Assembly: GCF_031877795.1 (NCBI RefSeq)
Contig: NC_133932.1
Location: forward strand, 91,789,994 to 91,853,993
DNA from: Strix aluco
Lineage: Eukaryota; Chordata; Aves; Strigiformes; Strigidae
Direction: 5' to 3'
Length of the DNA: 64,000 nucleotides
Part shown: piece after piece, positions 57,001 through 64,000 of the stretch
Numbering within the stretch: position 1 is the stretch's first letter
How the letters are laid out: every line of letters begins with the position of its first letter
Notes under the pieces: model-generated
Database searches by the model: none
Told to the model about the DNA's origin: nothing
The model's input: the letters and a program-made list of their open reading frames with translations, nothing else
Translations under genes and position numbers: made by a program

Positions 57001-60000
57001 AGCCCTGCTTTCCTGGAGATGGCTGAACACCTGCCTGCCAATGGGAAGTAATGAATGAATTCCTTGTTTTGCTTTGCTTGTGTGCGCAGTTTTTGCTTTA
57101 CCTGTTAAACTGTCTTTATCTCAACACACGAGTTTTCTCACTTTCACCCTTTCAATTCTCTCCCCCATCCCACTGGGGGGAGTGAGTAAGCAGCTGTGTG
57201 GGGCTTAGTCAAACCCCACAAAACTGAGACAAAGGATGGTCTGACTAGATATACAGGAAAAATTTTCTCTGCAAGGGTAATTATCCATTGGAGCACACTG
57301 CCTAGAGAGGCTGTGCAGTCTCCATCCCTGGAAGGTTTCAGACCCACTTGGGTAAGGCCTTAGGCAACCTAGTCTGAATTAAGCCTTGATATTTTTTTGA
57401 GCAGGGGTTTGCTCTAGGTGAACTTCCAAGGTCCCTTCCAAAGCCCCTACCAAGATGCAGTCCATGCTCCATTCAACATTTATACTTTGTGCCCTCCTTG
57501 CGAGAATGCTAATAATGCATAACCAAGATAACAGCCACAAGACCTTCATCTTCTCCTTGCCTACAGAGCTGGGGATAAAGCTCATTTGGACCTCTGTGAA
57601 TGACCAGCAGGAACATTCACTACCCTCACATTTCTCAGTCACATCTGGCAGCACAAAGAAACAGTCCTCTGCCTCCCCAAATAACAAAATTAAACCGTAA
57701 GTCTAACAGCAGGGAAAGTAAATGGAAAGTTATTCTTCATGTAAGGTGATTATTAATGGTTACAATCTAATTATGAGAAGTACCCAGCTATAGTAAAGAG
57801 AGGTCTAAAAATTGACTTTGAAATGAAAAGGAAAAAAAAATAAAGGCTGTTCAGTAAGTACTGTTAAATGGTATTTTTTCCCTCCCTGGAAAGCATAATG
57901 AAGGGCTAACTAAACCAGATGTTTCTAGATATTTCTCCTTTCTCAGGATGATCTTGTGTTAGCTGGAAGAAAGAGCACAATTAAATATCCTGAAGTATTA
58001 CTGGAAATGGGAAAGATCACAGTTCAGAAAACAAGCCTTACACGCGATTTCCTTGGGTTTTTGTTGTGTTTTGTTGTGTTTTATTAATTAAAAAAACTGA
58101 GATTGTTCTCTGCAGAAGACTACAAAGCTTAGAAATAAACTTTATGTACACTTCATTTCAAGACAAAAATTATTGTTTTTCCTCAGTATTAACACCTCTG
58201 AAAAAAACTGCACTGGAAATCAATTTAGAAGTTGCAACTGCTAAAAAATATTAACTGTCTCTAAAATTCAACATAACTAAGAAAAGCAAAATGAAAATAA
58301 ATATATTAACTTCTAAGTTTCCTCCACATATGTTTACAAACCAAACGAAATTAAACATTTTAAACTTAGCTGAAAAGAACAATCTGGATATTAAAAGACT
58401 GTATGTGCCCCTTATTACTGTTCTGTAAGGGGCTTGGTGAATATTTGAATGATCACATTTATGCCTTTTCAGTTGTTATAGAAATGGCCTCGATTAGGAA
58501 AATGCATTTTTTGGTATTTCTAAATTCAACCCATTTCAAGAGATGAGGTTTCACAGAAATAAATTAGCAAACTAAATATTGATTTTTTCAAAGCTCCACC
58601 TGAGTTTTTTAAATAATTGCAACATTCTTAACAGCAAATGCCTTAATTAAGAAGCCTCTAACTAAACACAAGAACAACAAATTATACAGTTAGTACACAT
58701 TTACCTTCTTCAACTGTCTGTACAAAGGCCCCTGAAGAACTCCAATTTGTTGTAAACCCAAAGCTGCGACTGTGGCCAGGTCTCTGGTTTATACTGATTC
58801 TCATTTCACTGTACTGTTCCTGAAAAATAAAACATGACACTGCAGTATCTGGTATCACAGGAATCTAAATGAGGGAAAGTTTATCCTCTAAATAAGTGAG
58901 GCTGCTCACAGTGTGCACTTTAATCATCTATTATTAGCATCATAGACAAAGGAAACAGCATTGAAGGCAGTTAAGTAACTAACCTGGTTTTTATTCAAAC
59001 AGGTACGTTTTCAGTTTACATTTGTATTTTCTGTACACATATATTTAGCTGTGCATTTATCTTATTTTAAATGTTTCCTAACATGATGCTACAAAATACA
59101 ACAAATTTGAGGAAACTTAAACCCTAAATGAGTCTTTATAGATAGTCTTGTCAATTTGTAGAATGCGCTGCCTCCTGAGAAAGCATCAGCCAAATAGAGA
59201 TGTGAAAAAGCTAGAAAACAGTAATCCATCATATTAGTTTCTTGCGCATCCTACCGTAGCCATCATCAGTTTCCTTTAAGCTCAATGCTGCAACTGGATT
59301 TACCTGGGTGAACAATCATCTTTTTAATTTTGGAGGCCTTAGATAATAAAACTAACCCCAGAATTAGCTAGAACCCAGATCTTCCATTCTAGTGGACTTT
59401 CAAAATGCTTTCAAAATCTGAATGAAAACCCACCATTACTATTTTAAACTGCAGAAATATTTGATTGGGAAAACATTCTGGAACACATGCTTTCAATCCC
59501 ACAATATATTAGGAACATGTGTTGCATACATTAACATTTTAATATGGACTCATTAAAAACCAATTAAAATGCCCAAATGCATGTTTTTCACTTCATTATT
59601 GTGGAACTGGCATTGCTATAAAAGGGAAAAAAATAATGTTTTAAACTTTTTCTGTCAAACACTGTTAAAATAGATATATTCCAGCAATGCATGCATGAAG
59701 GAGATCCCACATGCTTATATGCATGCATTAAATATACACCTATAATTGCCTAGTGAACCAGCCTTCCTGAAGGGTGGGATTCATTTTCCCTAACTTAAAA
59801 TATTTAAAAGTCTAGGTATCTAAGCCAATTCCCCAAAGCTTCTATGCTGGCAGGAGACAACAGGCAGCTAGCTGCAGGGAGCACTGCACAGAGCTGGGTG
59901 CAGAAGAGAACAAGGTTGCAAGGCAACGTCCTGAGGTTTTGCGTTGTGTTACAGGAATGTTCCCAGCAAAACACTCTCAGTAACAGCCCAGGGTAGAAAT

Positions 60001-63000
60001 TAAGTCCTTTCCTCAAAATATGGCTAGTAGCTTGCAATGCTCCCATACAGAAACAGACTTCTTTTTCTATTAAACCCAAGTCCTTAGGTGAGTAACAGTA
60101 CATTAAATAGACAGGTTAGCACACTGGGCTAGAACACATATAAAGCTTTTTCCCTGGAAATTACTGTTGTTATTTTTATTTCCACCATCTCAACCTGGCT
60201 CTTCTTCAAACCTACCTCTTGTCAGAGGAGTAATGCAACTTTGTACACTGAACTTCATCATTTGAACAGGTCATCTCCAAAACATTTAGTACTCCACAAA
60301 CCTGGTGTTATTGCCCTGATGACTAGTGAACTATATCAATCTCTCAACTCTGGCAATGATTTACAAACATGCCAAATGGAACTTGCATTCCTTAAGTTAT
60401 AGCTTGTTGGAGGCACAACACAAGCTTTTTTTAAAAATTTTTTTTAAAAAATTTGATTTAAAACCCCCACATTACTCATTTGCAGGAAGGACAATTTATA
60501 ATCTTGTGACTAATGTCAGGAAAAAAAAATATGGATCTAGTACATTTTGTTCTTATTTGGCTTAAAGTAATACAAAAAACCCATATCTAACCTATGTTTT
60601 CACTGATTAGAACAGCAATTCCTCTCCCTGTTTTTACTACAACACAGGAAAAAAAAAAATCATAATCTTTTTCCTTACACAACAATCAAAGCTTCAAAAA
60701 ATTATGATAATTTAATTGCAATGGCCAAGAGGTGTCAGGAGTATTAAACTGAAATGTGTTCCTTTTCCACAAGTGATTAGGAAGAAGAATGATTCAAAGT
60801 GACTGAATTTATAAAAAGCTGGTGTGGGAAGTGATTCCATAAATCAGCATCCAAGGTCTTACGATCCTCACCCAAGCAACTGGCACAACTAACTTACAGC
60901 AGCACCAGGAATGCAAAGAATTCATCTCTAATCTGTCAAGGGGTATGAACCACCTCATTAGATATTACAGAAAGGTATCAACAATTAAAGCTATTGCTTT
61001 TTTTAGGGCATTTTTCATATGTGAAACATACGATCAGTTGGAGGAAACAGCACTTGAAGATACATATTCCAAAAAACACTGAAAGACCCAACTTTTGGAT
61101 ATGCACATACACAGAGATGGTGATTTGCTTTAAAATTCATTAAAGTGAACATTAATTAGGTTAATTTCAAGTAAATTACTATTTAAAAAAAAGGGGGGGG
61201 CTCAAGCCACAACAGATGGAAAAAAGGTTAGTATGATACTTACGTGTAAGGCTGGCCTTTGAAAAGCTGATCTTTATTTTCCACCACCAGTTTAAAAGTG
61301 CAAATGAATGCTACAGCAGCTCAGATCATTCATCTAACTGACATACCTGATTGTGCACATGATGTGCTAATTTAGAGAATAACAAAAACTTTGCAAAAAT
61401 CAAACAACATTTAGAACATCTATTTTGAATTAGAATGAGAAATAAAATTAAGCACAGGACATATAAAGGGTATGGTAAAAATGCAGCAAAAGAACCAATC
61501 ATTTTCTTCCCAAATATTCTCTTTCCCTTGAATTAAATCAAAGGAAATAGTAGTTCTCTGAGCTGTTCTCTTACTACCAAAAAATACTTCCATTAGATGT
61601 AGTTTTATTTATTTTTTCTTTTACTCTGCTGTAACATTCAGTTACACTAAGTAATCACATTATTTCCACACTTACCAGGGATTTTGAATCCTCAGGCTCT
61701 GGCAGACTCACATTTTCTGCAGAAGATGCAAGTGAAAGAGAATCAGAAGGAGAGCAATACTCTGGTTTAAGAATACTGCTGCCAATATCTTGGTCTTGGG
61801 ATTTTACAGGTAATGCCAAACTAGAAGGAGGTGTTGACTGAACACTTTCTTTTTCCTCCTCCTCACCTCTGCTTCTGAATGCACTAGCGGAGAGAGGGTG
61901 TGCGGAGTCTGGTTGTGAAAATGAACTGCTAGTGAACAAAGTTTGAATTCTTTTAGCTTTTTCTACTTCTCCGTTGTATTTCTGGGCATCATCCATCTAG
62001 GACAAAAAAAAGACAGTTTGGTAAATATGTGCTTTAAAAAAAAGTCTCTAATCTTTCAGCAATCTAAGTATTTAATAAAAAACCCTCTCCTTTTCATGCA
62101 AATTCTGATTACTGTACCCATTACTAATTACCCACTTTAAAGAAGAGCAACATATCTTTTTCTCTTGAAGTGCTTGCAGACTAAATAGCCCAGACTTTTT
62201 AAGATAAACTTGCTAAAGTCATCTACTTAGAATGATCTGCATTCTTACTTTTTTTTTTTTTTAAATTGAGACAAATAGGGATTTAGGAGAAAGCTATGAA
62301 AATCAACATAGTGATTGGGGTGGGGAATCAATTTCTGTGTTTCAGTGCTTTACTGAGCATTACTGAGCAGGCAAATTTTAGGCTAGCATAAGATTTCAAT
62401 TTCAACAAAGCAGAGCAGAGCAAACAACCTGAAAAATTTGTCTTTAGCACTTAATTATGTTAACTTAGCTTCAGACAATTACATTTGACGAAGGCAGGTT
62501 TTTTGATAAGGAATACTAAGGCGACTTACTACAAGTAATAAAATGTATTTGGTAGAATAATCTTTTATCAGCCTTATTTCTAGGAGTGTGTTTAAGTACA
62601 GAAACACGAGTAAACATCTAAAGCCACGACAGACTTGCCTGCTCTATTAACACAGCTTTCAAACAGCATACAATTTTTAAAGAAACAACAAATGTTAAAA
62701 CTCTACTGTTCCCCTAGATATCAAAGACGCCAACATTTACAAACTTCAGTAATGAAGCGGAATTTTACCGTGAATGACCGTGGAAGTGATGAGATTCCTC
62801 TTGACTGGACACCAAAAGGTCTTGGTGTAACCACAGATGTTAACCTAGAGGTATCAGTTTTCTGGTAACTTCTCGGGAGAGAAGCTGAAACCTGAGCTGA
62901 CCCACTTTGAGCATTCATCGAGTAGCGGGTAGACAAAAGAGCTGAGCTCTGCTCCTCTGCCAGGCTCTTTGGCGGAGTGTGAGCTTCATGAGCGGCCGAG

Positions 63001-64000
63001 GTCTCCAGCAGGTTCTCCTTGCGCAGTTGTGCAGCATACACATTTTTGCTGTCCTTAGTGCTGTAGGAGGTATCTTCTTCCAAAAGGTAATCTTTTGCTG
63101 CTGACCGTGTGGAAGGTGCTGCTTCTTCACTAAACACATCATCATTCAGTGAATATGTCCATCTGTGTTCATGTTTTCGCTGCCGATAGGAGTCTTGGTC
63201 TCTGTTCTCCCTATAGGGACAGAGCTTGTTAAAATACCAAAATGACCTGACAAACAGTTGGGCTCCAAGTCTTTCGACTACTGGATGTTCAATGCAGAGC
63301 ATAAATCATGAAACACATCTCCAGTAAATGAAAATGAATGGCACCATTTAAAAATATTAGTATTTTAATATATTTTTAAAACTACCTTCTCTCCCGTTCC
63401 AACACTGCCATAACACACAGGCATACTACTGTCACATTATCAGGTTGTCACTATGACAGAAATCTCTCTGCCAAGAAAATTATATAGCTATTCAAGCTAC
63501 ATATCCTCAGAAATTCAGATTTTATTAAGGAAAGAATGGGAAGAAGGTAGTCCCATAACACTACCTGAACTGTATAGCTCTGTTATATATCTCCTCTCTA
63601 TGAAAATGCTATACTAAACTTTAGATAACAAAATAAGATGCTTTTCTGAAGCTCAGGTTATTTATTTTTTTTTCTGCTATTCATTCCTTTGTCATAAAAG
63701 AACAACCACCATGGAGATAATATTTATAACATAATTTTTAAGATTGTGACAATACTGGATGTTCAATACAATTAGCATAAATATTTTTATTCAGGAGACT
63801 AATTTTTGTCCTCACAAATAAGTAAAAAAATATAGAAACTCAAAACATTCTGTTTTAACAGTTATTTAAATTCATTTTATGAATACATGCTATGTGCATA
63901 TTCCCTTCATTTCATTTTTTTTTTTAAAAAAAAACCAAAAAAGATAAAAAAACCTGTAAACCAGGAGAAGTGGTACCACTCTATTCGTTTCATAGTTTTT
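29991..64000 (-). CDS. LMO7: LMO7, LIM domain only protein 7, 3' part of the gene (spliced, 5' end outside window)
   Basis: LMO7 is an actin- and junction-associated scaffold with CH, PDZ and LIM domains; it is also reported to bind emerin and act in the nucleus (family knowledge). Nineteen minus-strand exons between 63210 and 29991 join in a consistent phase into 931 complete codons and a TGA stop. Residues are numbered here from the first complete codon seen. Residues 1-254 are a polar linker, about 260-343 the PDZ domain, 430-495 and 546-620 charged coiled-coil stretches, 628-671 two near-identical 22-residue exon products, 764-853 a Ser-rich linker, and 862-919 the LIM domain with all eight zinc ligands. 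The PDZ plus C-terminal LIM arrangement separates it from the paralogue LIMCH1, which lacks the PDZ. The frame is unbroken, so this looks like a working gene. The CH domain and promoter are not in the window. Confidence 0.95.
30014..32361 (-). other. LMO7: last LMO7 intron
   Basis: 2348 bp of mostly AT-rich sequence. A 167-codon minus-strand frame at 31195-31698 has no recognised domain and no splice or start context; I do not call it a gene. Confidence 0.7.
32362..32464 (-). CDS. LMO7: LMO7 exon, second zinc finger of LIM domain (103 bp)
   Basis: The acceptor is CTATCATACAG and the donor GTAAGG. It encodes residues 891-924, starting [19 protein letters not shown] and ending [10 protein letters not shown]. 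Cys 891, 894, 916 and 919 complete the second zinc site, so all eight ligands are present. LIM domains mediate protein-protein contacts. It ends in phase 1. Confidence 0.97.
32465..34193 (-). other. LMO7: LMO7 intron splitting the LIM domain
   Basis: 1729 bp. The plus strand at 32928-33615 looks coding-like but broken and may be a processed pseudogene fragment; see the separate entry. Confidence 0.7.
32928..33615 (+). pseudogene. possible degraded coding segment of unknown origin, antisense to LMO7
   Basis: Open stretches in different frames follow one another: 32928-33173 (81 codons), then broken frames, then 33304-33615 (103 codons). The second encodes a polar, Ser/Lys/Glu-rich stretch including [18 protein letters not shown], more protein-like than other intron frames. 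I recognise no family and see no clear poly(A) tail or target duplication. A chance arrangement is also possible. Confidence 0.2.
34194..34302 (-). CDS. LMO7: LMO7 exon, first zinc finger of LIM domain (109 bp)
   Basis: The acceptor is TGTATTTAG and the donor GTGAGA. It completes an Arg codon and encodes residues 855-890, starting [18 protein letters not shown] and ending LCYHLHCFK. Cys 862, Cys 865, His 885 and Cys 888 are the first four zinc ligands of a LIM domain (C-x2-C-x19-H-x2-C). It ends in phase 0. Confidence 0.97.
34303..35634 (-). other. LMO7: LMO7 intron before the LIM exons
   Basis: 1332 bp of unique-looking sequence. I see no repeat or further exon in it. Confidence 0.7.
35635..35907 (-). 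CDS. LMO7: LMO7 exon, Ser-rich linker before LIM (273 bp)
   Basis: The acceptor is ACCTGTTACAG and the donor GTGAGT. It encodes residues 764-853, starting [16 protein letters not shown] and containing [15 protein letters not shown], both clear LMO7 blocks. The remainder is low-complexity Ser, Ala, Pro and Thr, so it is likely disordered. GC content is visibly higher than in the surrounding introns. Phase 2 to 2. Confidence 0.95.
35908..36813 (-). other. LMO7: LMO7 intron
   Basis: 906 bp of unique-looking AT-rich sequence; nothing further recognised. Confidence 0.7.
36814..37033 (-). CDS. LMO7: LMO7 exon, basic linker before LIM (220 bp)
   Basis: The acceptor is GTCCAAACAG and the donor GTAAGA. 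It encodes residues 691-762. The diagnostic part is [18 protein letters not shown] followed by [11 protein letters not shown], nearly identical to the mammalian [18 protein letters not shown] and NSWIRQRSAS. Phase 1 to 2. Confidence 0.95.
37308..37350. repeat. degenerate TA/CA microsatellite
   Basis: Alternating purine-pyrimidine sequence with TATATATACACACACATGC inside an LMO7 intron. Confidence 0.7.
37571..37592 (+). other. G-quadruplex-type tract
   Basis: Four G runs of 5, 5, 6 and 3 bases are separated by single bases (T, A, A) on the plus strand, the LMO7 template strand. It is in the intron between the exons at 38668-38720 and 36814-37033. Short loops and long runs predict a stable quadruplex. 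Confidence 0.8.
38623..38647. repeat. T8/A18 homopolymer junction
   Basis: About eight T are followed by about eighteen A, immediately downstream of the donor of the exon at 38668-38720. Length is likely to vary and to be error-prone in assemblies. Confidence 0.8.
38668..38720 (-). CDS. LMO7: LMO7 short linker exon (53 bp)
   Basis: The acceptor is GTATCCTTAG and the donor a strong GTAAGT. It encodes residues 673-689, [17 protein letters not shown], matching the NKSRSTTELDDYST block of the mammalian protein. Phase 2 to 1. Confidence 0.93.
38721..40597 (-). other. LMO7: LMO7 intron
   Basis: 1877 bp. It contains an A/C-rich stretch at about 40070-40135 (AAACAAAACC-type). Nothing else recognised. 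Confidence 0.7.
40598..40663 (-). CDS. LMO7: LMO7 tandem sister exon B (66 bp)
   Basis: The acceptor is TTGTTTTATAG and the donor GTATGT. It encodes [21 protein letters not shown] with split Arg codons at both ends, phase 2 to 2. Most differences from exon A lie in the second half of the exon, and several earlier ones are silent, so both copies look constrained as protein. Confidence 0.9.
40996..41061 (-). CDS. LMO7: LMO7 tandem sister exon A (66 bp)
   Basis: The acceptor is TTTTTCTTCTAG and the donor GTAATA. It encodes [21 protein letters not shown] with split Arg codons at both ends, phase 2 to 2. It is 332 bp upstream of exon B, shares 54 of 66 bases with it, and encodes an identical first 12 residues. 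The mammalian protein has one exon of similar length here (VDSYDIPKTEEASS region). The two may be used together or as alternatives; both preserve frame. Confidence 0.9.
41062..42843 (-). other. LMO7: LMO7 intron upstream of the sister exons
   Basis: 1782 bp, with the 2 x 25-bp duplication near its 3' end. I searched it for a third copy of the sister exon and saw none. Confidence 0.65.
41224..41273. repeat. tandem duplication, 2 x 25 bp
   Basis: AGATGCTACAAAAATTACA starts each copy (41224-41248 and 41249-41273); they differ at one base. It is intronic, upstream of sister exon A. Confidence 0.9.
42844..43241 (-). CDS. LMO7: LMO7 exon, variable linker and Glu/Arg/Gln coiled coil with internal repeat (398 bp)
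   Basis: The acceptor follows an unusually long T tract, TTTGCTACAG; the donor is GTGTGC. It encodes residues 496-627. The first 50 residues are a variable Pro/Glu/Ser-rich linker. From about 546 to 620 the sequence is almost entirely Glu, Arg, Gln, Leu and Ala, a charged helix. Three tandem 9-residue units ([27 protein letters not shown]) sit near its end and are absent or shorter in the mammalian protein as I recall it. It ends in phase 2. Confidence 0.92.
42882..42962 (-). repeat. LMO7: 27-bp tandem repeat, three units, in coding sequence
   Basis: Units are at 42936-42962, 42909-42935 and 42882-42908. Each encodes nine residues of the form EEQRRQAEM with one or two changes. The in-frame unit extends the charged helix without a frame shift. 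Confidence 0.9.
43242..44652 (-). other. LMO7: LMO7 intron
   Basis: 1411 bp ending in the long T tract. Otherwise unique-looking sequence. Confidence 0.7.
43253..43284 (-). repeat. long T tract in the acceptor of the coiled-coil exon
   Basis: On the minus strand a T run of more than 30 bases, broken by one C, precedes TTTAATTTGCTACAG. It forms an extreme polypyrimidine tract for the exon ending at 43241. Confidence 0.8.
44653..44745 (-). CDS. LMO7: LMO7 exon, charged coiled coil (93 bp)
   Basis: Thirty-one codons in phase 0, residues 465-495, starting [19 protein letters not shown] and ending SSKYFDE. It continues the helix of the preceding exon and is highly conserved with mammals. The acceptor is TAACATAACAG and the donor GTAGGC. 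Confidence 0.95.
44746..46507 (-). other. LMO7: LMO7 intron
   Basis: 1762 bp of unique-looking sequence; short open frames have no recognisable content. Confidence 0.7.
46508..46612 (-). CDS. LMO7: LMO7 exon, start of charged coiled coil (105 bp)
   Basis: Thirty-five codons in phase 0, residues 430-464. It begins [20 protein letters not shown] and continues into [15 protein letters not shown], closely matching the mammalian protein. The Trp, Glu, Lys and Gln pattern is that of a charged single helix or coiled coil. The donor is a weak GTATAA. Confidence 0.95.
46925..46950 (-). CDS. LMO7: LMO7 microexon (26 bp)
   Basis: This is 26 bases between a TCTTACAG acceptor and a strong GTAAGT donor. 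It completes Gly 421 and encodes GPEPAMPD, in the place of the mammalian segment GSSDSVVPD, which has the same length. Its size and phase (1 to 0) are exactly what the neighbouring exons need; without it the frame would be lost. Confidence 0.85.
46951..49072 (-). other. LMO7: LMO7 intron
   Basis: 2122 bp with an A/C-rich stretch at 48130-48175. A 69-codon plus-strand frame at 48256-48465 has no recognised domain. Confidence 0.7.
49073..49129 (-). CDS. LMO7: LMO7 short basic linker exon (57 bp)
   Basis: The acceptor is TTTCAAATAG and the donor GTAAAC. It encodes residues 402-420, [19 protein letters not shown], almost the same as the mammalian [19 protein letters not shown] segment. It is phase 1 on both sides, so it could be skipped in frame. 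Confidence 0.93.
49130..50859 (-). other. LMO7: two LMO7 introns around the exon at 50126-50186
   Basis: Introns of 996 and 673 bp flank the short exon. Nothing further recognised. Confidence 0.65.
50126..50186 (-). CDS. LMO7: LMO7 short linker exon (61 bp)
   Basis: The acceptor is ATATTTTCAG and the donor GTAAAA. It encodes residues 382-401, [20 protein letters not shown], plus one base. It aligns loosely with the EINGIHDESNAFE part of mammalian LMO7. Its size and phase (0 to 1) fit both neighbours. Confidence 0.85.
50860..50963 (-). CDS. LMO7: LMO7 exon, post-PDZ linker (104 bp)
   Basis: The acceptor is ACATTATAG and the donor GTGAGT. It encodes residues 348-381, starting [14 protein letters not shown], which matches the [10 protein letters not shown] block just after the PDZ domain in mammals. 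The rest is Ser/Thr-rich. It ends in phase 0. Confidence 0.94.
50964..52479 (-). other. LMO7: LMO7 intron after the PDZ exons
   Basis: 1516 bp; its first 220 bp contain the exact 58-bp tandem duplication. The rest is unique-looking. Confidence 0.7.
52264..52379. repeat. exact tandem duplication, 2 x 58 bp
   Basis: Bases 52264-52321 and 52322-52379 are identical over all 58 positions, starting AAGTTGTGTTAAAATGC. It lies in the intron just after the second PDZ exon. Perfect identity suggests a recent event or an assembly artefact. Confidence 0.95.
52480..52641 (-). CDS. LMO7: LMO7 exon, second half of PDZ domain (162 bp)
   Basis: The acceptor is TTTTCTACAG and the donor GTGAGT. It completes Gly 293 and encodes residues 294-346, including [19 protein letters not shown] and the closing strand [11 protein letters not shown]. 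The VDDEIIAIN and LVMDVRRYG blocks are nearly identical to mammalian LMO7. It is phase 1 on both sides, like the preceding junction. An exact 58-bp tandem duplication lies about 100 bp downstream of its donor. Confidence 0.96.
53742..53825 (-). CDS. candidate LMO7 cassette exon inside the PDZ coding region (84 bp)
   Basis: A good acceptor (CTTAACTTCTTCAG) is followed by 84 bases without a stop and a weak GTCAGA donor. Both ends are phase 1, exactly the phase of the two flanking PDZ exons, so inclusion would insert 28 residues (starting [11 protein letters not shown] and ending SVSEEG) between the third PDZ strand and helix A. If the donor were not used, a stop follows eight codons later. No known LMO7 protein that I recall has this insert. 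It could equally be chance or part of an unrecognised repeat. Confidence 0.25.
55670..56644 (+). mobile_element. CR1 LINE fragment, reverse-transcriptase end and 3' region (left part)
   Basis: The sequence follows the CR1 consensus pattern: GGATTTGCCAAGCC, then a reverse-transcriptase-like stretch including CCTGGGACCTGTCCTCTCTA, and the hallmark TTCAGCCTGGAGAAGAGAGG at 56497-56516. It is riddled with stops, frameshifts and small deletions, so it is an inactive, 5'-truncated copy. A short ORF at 55893-56159 is a remnant of the reverse transcriptase. The element continues beyond the inserted LTR. Confidence 0.8.
56645..57220 (+). mobile_element. solo LTR of the same retrovirus-like family, inserted in a CR1 fragment
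   Basis: It begins TGTGCTGGTTTTGGC and ends AAACCCCACA. AAAC lies immediately on each side (56641-56644 and 57221-57224), which may be what is left of the target duplication. From memory it matches a LTR family abundant in neoavian bird genomes. CR1 sequence ends directly before it and continues after it, so it was inserted later than the CR1. It lies antisense to LMO7 in the intron that splits the PDZ domain. No internal genes are present. Confidence 0.85.
57221..57460 (+). mobile_element. CR1 LINE fragment, 3' end (right part)
   Basis: After the LTR the CR1 3' region resumes with TGCCTAGAGAGGCTGTGCAG, TCCATCCCTGGAAGG and, near the end, AGGTCCCTTCCAAAGC. These are typical of the last 200 bp of CR1. 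The short terminal microsatellite is degraded, so the end point is approximate. Confidence 0.8.
58705..58819 (-). CDS. LMO7: LMO7 exon, first half of PDZ domain (115 bp)
   Basis: The acceptor is TTTTTCAG and the donor GTAAAT; 38 codons plus one base, residues 255-292. It encodes [10 protein letters not shown], the first PDZ strand, and SFGFTTNW, which takes the place of the usual GLGF carboxylate-binding loop. It ends at AFVQTVEEG, where Gly 293 is split across the following 6-kb intron. PDZ domains usually bind C-terminal peptides of membrane or junction proteins. Confidence 0.95.
58820..61675 (-). other. LMO7: LMO7 intron before the PDZ exons
   Basis: 2856 bp of AT-rich sequence with an A/T palindromic stretch at 60425-60455 and A8G8 at 61183-61200. 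No exon or named repeat recognised. Confidence 0.7.
61676..61996 (-). CDS. LMO7: LMO7 exon, acidic/Ser linker before PDZ (321 bp)
   Basis: The exon starts exactly at an ATG after a TCCTAG acceptor and ends at a GTAAGT donor. It is 107 codons in phase 0 on both sides, residues 148-254. The start [16 protein letters not shown] matches the mammalian MDDAWKYNGDVE block. The rest is Ser/Pro/Glu-rich and poorly conserved. Because both ends are phase 0 the exon could be skipped without breaking the frame. The ATG is internal and not a start codon I would choose. Confidence 0.93.
61997..62768 (-). other. LMO7: LMO7 intron
   Basis: 772 bp with a T12 tract at about 62250. Nothing further recognised. 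Confidence 0.7.
62769..63210 (-). CDS. LMO7: LMO7 exon, Arg/Ser-rich linker (442 bp)
   Basis: The acceptor is CCCTATAG and the donor GTAAAA. It completes one Arg codon and encodes residues 1-147, starting [17 protein letters not shown] and ending SLPRSFT. The end, with the stretch [14 protein letters not shown], closely matches the LMO7 linker before the PDZ domain as I know it from mammals. It is rich in Ser, Thr and Arg with no membrane segment, as expected for a disordered, phosphorylated linker. It ends in phase 0. Confidence 0.93.
63386..63404 (-). CDS. LMO7: candidate 19-bp LMO7 microexon
   Basis: A GGCAG acceptor and a GTAGTT donor bracket 19 bases that end in the phase required by the exon at 62769-63210. 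It would add residues LERER plus the first two bases of the shared Arg codon. The donor is weak and such a small exon is easily found by chance. No frame remains open much further upstream, so if an exon is here it must be this short. Confidence 0.2.
63405..64000 (-). other. LMO7: LMO7 intron continuing past the window edge
   Basis: AT-rich sequence with T and A runs at 63660-63672 and 63919-63935. The upstream LMO7 exons lie beyond the window. Confidence 0.65.

Larger units (their letters stand above)
52642..58704 (-). other. LMO7: 6-kb LMO7 intron splitting the PDZ domain
   Basis: This is the largest complete intron in the window, at 6063 bp. It contains the candidate cassette exon at 53742-53825, the CR1 fragment with nested LTR at 55670-57460, and unique AT-rich sequence. 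A 67-codon minus frame at 54684-54887 is unrecognised. Confidence 0.75.

Overview
The window looks like bird nuclear DNA. It is AT-rich with small exons and GT/AG introns of 0.3 to 6 kb. It carries a CR1 LINE fragment and two LTRs of a retrovirus-like family that, from memory, is common in neoavian birds. I see no bacterial-type gene organisation, tRNA, rRNA or CRISPR array.

The only gene I can support is LMO7 (LIM domain only 7), on the minus strand from the right edge to about 29.3 kb. Nineteen exons were placed by matching splice sites and codon phase. They join into one open frame of 931 complete codons plus a stop, covering the C-terminal part of the protein. In order they encode an Arg/Ser-rich linker, a PDZ domain split over two exons, a Trp-containing linker, charged coiled-coil segments, a tandem pair of sister 66-bp exons, a Ser-rich linker, and a C-terminal LIM zinc finger split over two exons. 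The CH domain and first exons lie outside the window.

From 1 to about 29.3 kb is the region 3' of LMO7. I found no supportable coding gene there, only short chance reading frames, low-complexity tracts and one solo LTR at 22.5-23.1 kb with an exact 5-bp target duplication. The intron that splits the PDZ domain holds a CR1 fragment with a second LTR inserted inside it, and a candidate in-frame cassette exon.

Most worth checking are the sister exons at 40.6-41.1 kb, the unannotated 84-bp exon candidate at 53.7 kb within the PDZ coding region, the exact 58-bp tandem duplication beside a PDZ exon, a G-quadruplex-type tract at 37.6 kb, and a coding-like plus-strand segment with apparent breaks at 32.9-33.6 kb. 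I found no clearly new multi-gene system.
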